64,000 nt of DNA. It comes from Motacilla alba alba (lineage: Eukaryota > Chordata > Aves > Passeriformes > Motacillidae). The notes beneath the pieces were generated by a model. That model worked only from the letters and a program-made list of their open reading frames with translations. It was not told the origin of the DNA and did no database searches. Position 1 is the first letter of the stretch. Each line of letters starts with the position of its first letter. Where the stretch lies: assembly GCF_015832195.1 (NCBI RefSeq), contig NC_052031.1, forward strand, positions 14,633,850-14,697,849, read 5' to 3'. Below, piece by piece: positions 59,651 to 64,000 of the stretch. The position numbers and the translations under genes were made by a program.

Positions 59651-62600
59651 CATGTTGCAGTTTTTTTCTCATGCTTCTGTAGCATAGGTTTCACATTCCA
59701 GCTGAAAAACTTGTCAACGTTCCAATTGTAAAAATTATCAGGAGTAATGAAAGGGAAAAAAAAGCTACCATCTTAAAAGTGCCTAAAGAAATTCAGAAGC
59801 AAAACCTCTTTATTGAAGCTAATAAATATACTTAACAAAGTACTCATGAGATTTTTATAGGAAGGGTGGTAGCTAACTAAATAAATTATGATGAAAGCCA
59901 TGACAAGAAGGTTGGAGCAACTTCAGCAATCTAGAAATATAACAAGCACAGAGCCTACATGAGGTGTTGGAGCCAGGGAATATTTTTACTGCCTCTTTGA
60001 ACATCTTACTGGAGTGCAAGTGGGGACAGGGAGAGCTGGGAATCTAAATTCTTGTATAGCTGGTGGAGGATGCTATACCAGAATCCCGGAGTCAGAGGAC
60101 TCAAGTTAGATTTAGTGCTCCTTTTTTCAATAGGTGATAGTAGGAAGGAAATACCCATTCTTATGGCATTTTTTGTATGTTTAAGGTTCAGATCAGTGTG
60201 CTTTATTTGCTATTCCTAGTTGTATGAAGCCCTACTCTGCCTGTTATTTTGAATTTGCTTTTCTGCTTGTAGCCGCCTACTTGGGAAATTTTGTTTATGA
60301 GGTTAAGGAGGTAAAAATCATAGGGACCCGCCACTAAGTACTTGCTCTCTGATTTGGTTAGTTAATTTTTTTAGGATTGTTGGTTGGAGCTCTGATGGAG
60401 AGTGTGGAGAGTCTAACATCTGAGGAAGGCAGTGTGGTAATGGAGGAACTGAAGCATGCTGAACATGGAGGAAGTAGTGGATAAGTCCAAAGCTGTGTGT
60501 ACTTTAAGCAGGCACTTCAGCGGATGTTTGCATACAAGTGACCTTTTTTGTTTGTTCACAGGTCCTTGATTATTGGACTGTTGAGGTCAGTAGTAGCTAT
60601 GTCAGCACAGGAATGGGGAATCTGCCTGAGGGGAAAAGGTAAGACTGGTTTTATTCACTATGGAGTTCAGCTAAGTCTTTTGCCTGGTAGACTCCCTGCT
60701 CCTGCATTAATCATAGGTGCTGCTGACCTCACCAGTCCAATTCACATTGGAACAGCTTGGTATGAATGAAATCCAAAGCCACCTGAGCAATTTCAGGATC
60801 CTGAAAATAGAGGTGGAAAAGGCTAAAATGTTGCACATAGGCAGTCATGATGTTTTACCCCTAAAATTCAGCTTGTGCTTGTGTCTGGTTTTGTCCTGTG
60901 TGTTGTTCTTGGTTAGGAGACGAAATAAAGCACAGATCCTTGCTCTTGTAATGATTGACTGGTGTGTTCTTGGAAAAAATCATTGGTGCGTTTAGCAGAA
61001 ACGTGGGCACACATTGAGTAGAACATTACACAAATAATGTTAACTTCTCTTTTAGTGAGTGGGAATGTACTTTACTAAGTTCTTTGACAATTTGGATGAG
61101 AAGATACTATTTATCATAAAATCTATCATTGTGTAGGGCACAATATTTGTTTGCACCTGTGTGGTCTGTGTGATTTCCTCTGTGCATCTTGCCATCCTGC
61201 AGGTTTAGGGCTTCACTCTGCTCCTGACCCCAGTCTGCAGGTTTTCTAGCTGGGGTACACAAAATATCATCATGTTCAACAGCCTGTGTGCTTCTGAAAA
61301 AGCTGGAGTTTCATGGCATATTTTTTAGGTCATGCTTTGTTGTTTCACCTTCTGTTGTGTCTCTGATGGTTACTTTAGAATAAGAAGAGATGCTGTTTGT
61401 GTTTTGGCTTTGATTCTGCCTACTCTGTCCCCACCTACTCCTTCCCTTCATTCAAAAGCTGTCTGTTGAATCAGTCTGCAGGCCTCTCCCCCATTCAAAG
61501 TTAATTGCTTTCCTGACACCCATGTAATATCTGGTCTATTAATCATTATCCTCTTAGATGTGGAGTATTTCCTTGCACAGGAGGAAACAGTACTCCAAGC
61601 TTGTTATGCAGAGTTCAGAGAAGGCTTCTCCTTGTAGCACAAGACCAGCAGTCCTGTCTCCTCTGCAATACCAGTTGATCTCTAGCAGGGTCTGATCCAC
61701 CTGTTTAGAACAGTTGTGCTTAATCTATTCAGAAGCTAATTCTCAGTAATTCACCTTGTAGTAGTGAAACTTCTAAGGGACTGTGTGCATGTTTTCTGAT
61801 GTTCCTTGTCTAGAATATTAACATGTTTCTGGCTGACTTAATAGAGCTTCTGCTTATGGTTATATGCTCCCTTGTGTCTTTGATCCCTGAGTATGGATTT
61901 GTGTGTGATGGGTTGTTGGGGCATCGGTCTCCTTGGCAGTGTGCTGGTTGGATGAGGCTGAGCCTGGGCTGCCTGTTAGCCTGCTGTCTCAGGCTTTGGT
62001 ATTCATTCTGCTTTTTTTCCTCGAGACTCTTTGTGGGATATGCAGAATGGAACTGTGCTTGTGTTAAGTGTGATGGGGACTTCTTGTGAACTACTTTGCT
62101 GCAGTCAAACTAGTCAGCTTTTCAGTTTTGCTTGCTGCAATGGCTTCTTACCCCCAAGTTTCTCCAGGGAACTTCATTTGGGCTGGGATGTAGGGAAATC
62201 AGTCCTTGCACTGGTGCATAGAAGGTGGAACTGGAAGTGTAAATGCTAAAGCAGCACTGTTTGACTTCAGTAACTCATCTGCCATACTTGTCTTTCTTGG
62301 CCCATGTTGGTGAGAAATGATGTCTGATCCTGGCCTTCTGGACAGCCACATTGGGAAGTAGGAAGGAATGCCAACATCTGGAGAGTTCCACATGTGCATG
62401 TATGCACAGAAAGAATTGAGTAATGAAATAAAATTATATTGCTGAATATTTTAATTAGGAGTTGATTGTATTTTTTGTGGTGAGAAAAAAGGAGATTGAA
62501 GATGATTATGGGGGAGGAGACTGTATAAACCAAGTGTACAGATTTTCAGGATTAATGTGTTTGAAACAGATTCCACAGCTGTGCTCTGGAGGATGGGAGA

Positions 62601-64000
62601 AGATATGAAGAATGGCTTTGGGGTATGGGGCCATTTTTCTGCTTTTAGTGGCTGATACTGCTGACAAGTAGAAATACAAACCAAAGAACACTCAGAACAG
62701 CTGTGAAAAGGAGACAGAGTAAAGCAAACACTTCTCAACCTATTATTGCTTTAGGGGTACATGAAAGGTAGATCTCAAGATGACAAGCAGTAGACATTTA
62801 AAGTGCTGAAAGCACACACTGCATTGGAAGCATAGTCCATGAGGAGCTTTTCTAGTTGTTATATTATTGCAGTACATTACGAGTGATAGGATTCAGTTAT
62901 TAAGGAGGTTATCTCTGGTGACAGAAAAAGTAGCATTCTGCTAGAACAGTTTATTCCCAACCTCATTGACAAAAGCCTGACATCAATGTGTGCTTTGCAA
63001 TGGATAGTAAAATTTTATGGGGAAAATACCATGGTTTTATTATTTTCTTACTGTATGCAAGTATAAATAATACTAACTTGGCAGGTAGGAGTGGATAGTG
63101 ATTAATTCAGAGATCTGGTCACCTATGATCCTGTTTTGTGCTTCATTGTAGGTTCCTAGTGCTTTATTAGAAGCTATCACAACTGGTTCCATTCCTGCTC
63201 ACAGTTACTTTATTAGTGGTCAGTTTAATGGTTCTTCCCCAGTGGGTAATTAATTCTGCTTTCTGATTTTGCTCTCTTGTAGTATTGTCACAAGTCCCTA
63301 CCTTTTGTTTTGGGAAATAAGAAAGTGGAAGTAGGCCAAAAATGTTTTAAAATGTAAAAAATAAGTGATTTTTTCTTTTGAGTGGAAATTCAATTATATG
63401 TAACTAGGTTTTACCATAATTGATGTTTCAATTAAATCTTGCTATATGGAGATTTAATTAAATACTTTAATTAAAAAATCAGGTGAAATGTGATATAGGG
63501 AAAATCAAGATGGGAGATAGTAATTACTCAATAGAATTTCTTTGGAAAGAGTCCTGTGAGGATTCAGACATCCTTCCCTGCTCTCGTCTAAGACTTTTCA
63601 GTTATCCTCAAGTATGGAAATTTCTTCATAAATTTTTCTCAGTGAAAGTGGAGAATTGCTGCAATCACAGGGTTTGCAAAGTTTGTTTTTCAGAGAGATC
63701 CTGGATTTAGGTTTTTTTTCCTCTGTGGTAGCTTGTACATGGATCTTTTCCCTTAAAGCTTGAACCTTAAATGAGAATATCTTGTCACTTTGAAGGAGAA
63801 TGTGGCTTCATTTTTAACTATAAACTTTTCAGTTTTAAGGATGGAATCCACTTCTAAGTGGGAGCAGGTATGAAGGAGTTAAAATTTACTACCCTCCAGT
63901 AGCTGTGCCTCAAGTACAAAAAAGCTGGGTCACTTGGAGGCTGGCAGGCAGCAAACTGAAGCAGTGGAGTATTTCATTGCCCAGTTTGTTATCTGACAAC

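Larger units (their letters stand above)
50058..64000 (+). other. SLC2A13: SLC2A13 intron 1 (5' part, runs off the window)
   Basis: The intron starts GTGAGTGCC. I searched for exon 2, which should continue with a conserved IASMTVPVYIAE-like segment after an acceptor, and did not find it, so the intron exceeds 13.9 kb. Beyond the CpG shore (about 50330) it is AT-rich and, unusually for this window, shows no CR1 landmark that I can recognise. It contains a 21-T run, small hairpins and a tandem duplication, listed separately. Confidence 0.85.

Noticed and set aside
50058..64000. Search for SLC2A13 exon 2
   Set aside because: No segment after an acceptor encodes the expected conserved continuation of the GLGIG helix. 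TTTTTTAG at about 60367-60374 looks like an acceptor, but the following frame does not match.
1..64000. tRNA, rRNA, CRISPR, operon, riboswitch or phage features
   Set aside because: No cloverleaf with conserved arms, no regularly spaced repeats and no prokaryotic signals were seen. The sequence is vertebrate nuclear DNA.

Overview
This is nuclear DNA from a bird, probably a songbird or close relative. It is AT-rich and has two sharp CpG islands. Most recognisable repeats are fragments of the avian LINE family CR1, often ending in the typical ATTCTATGA-like tail. There is also one solo endogenous retrovirus LTR. Nothing suggests bacterial, plasmid or viral genome content, and no operon logic applies.

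Layout. Positions 1-1756 hold the 5' end of LRRK2 on the minus strand: coding exon 1 (1612-1756), an 89-bp intron and coding exon 2 (1437-1522), all inside CpG island 1 (about 1200-2115). Intron 2 runs off the left edge. Positions 49511-50057 hold coding exon 1 of SLC2A13 (HMIT, the proton/myo-inositol cotransporter) on the plus strand, inside CpG island 2 (about 48515-50330). The rest of the window, to 64000, is SLC2A13 intron 1. Human has the same head-to-head LRRK2/SLC2A13 order. The two start codons lie about 47.75 kb apart.

The intergenic block (about 2140-48350) has no gene I can support. It contains thirteen CR1 segments in both orientations, two weaker CR1/L3-like remnants, one minus-strand LTR of about 700 bp at 15490-16188, small tandem duplications, simple repeats and several short perfect hairpins. 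Long stretches between them show no recognisable feature. Nearly all open reading frames in the window are chance frames, CR1 remnants or GC-rich shadows inside the CpG islands. This includes the longest one, which is antisense to SLC2A13 exon 1.

The two genes do not form a pathway; they are neighbours by conserved synteny. The points most worth a second look are regulatory: a CCAAT/TATA pair facing away from LRRK2 at 2082-2137, upstream AUGs before both genes, a CR1 end abutting the SLC2A13 island, and GTAC-containing triplicate repeats in the LTR. I found no convincing new biological system.
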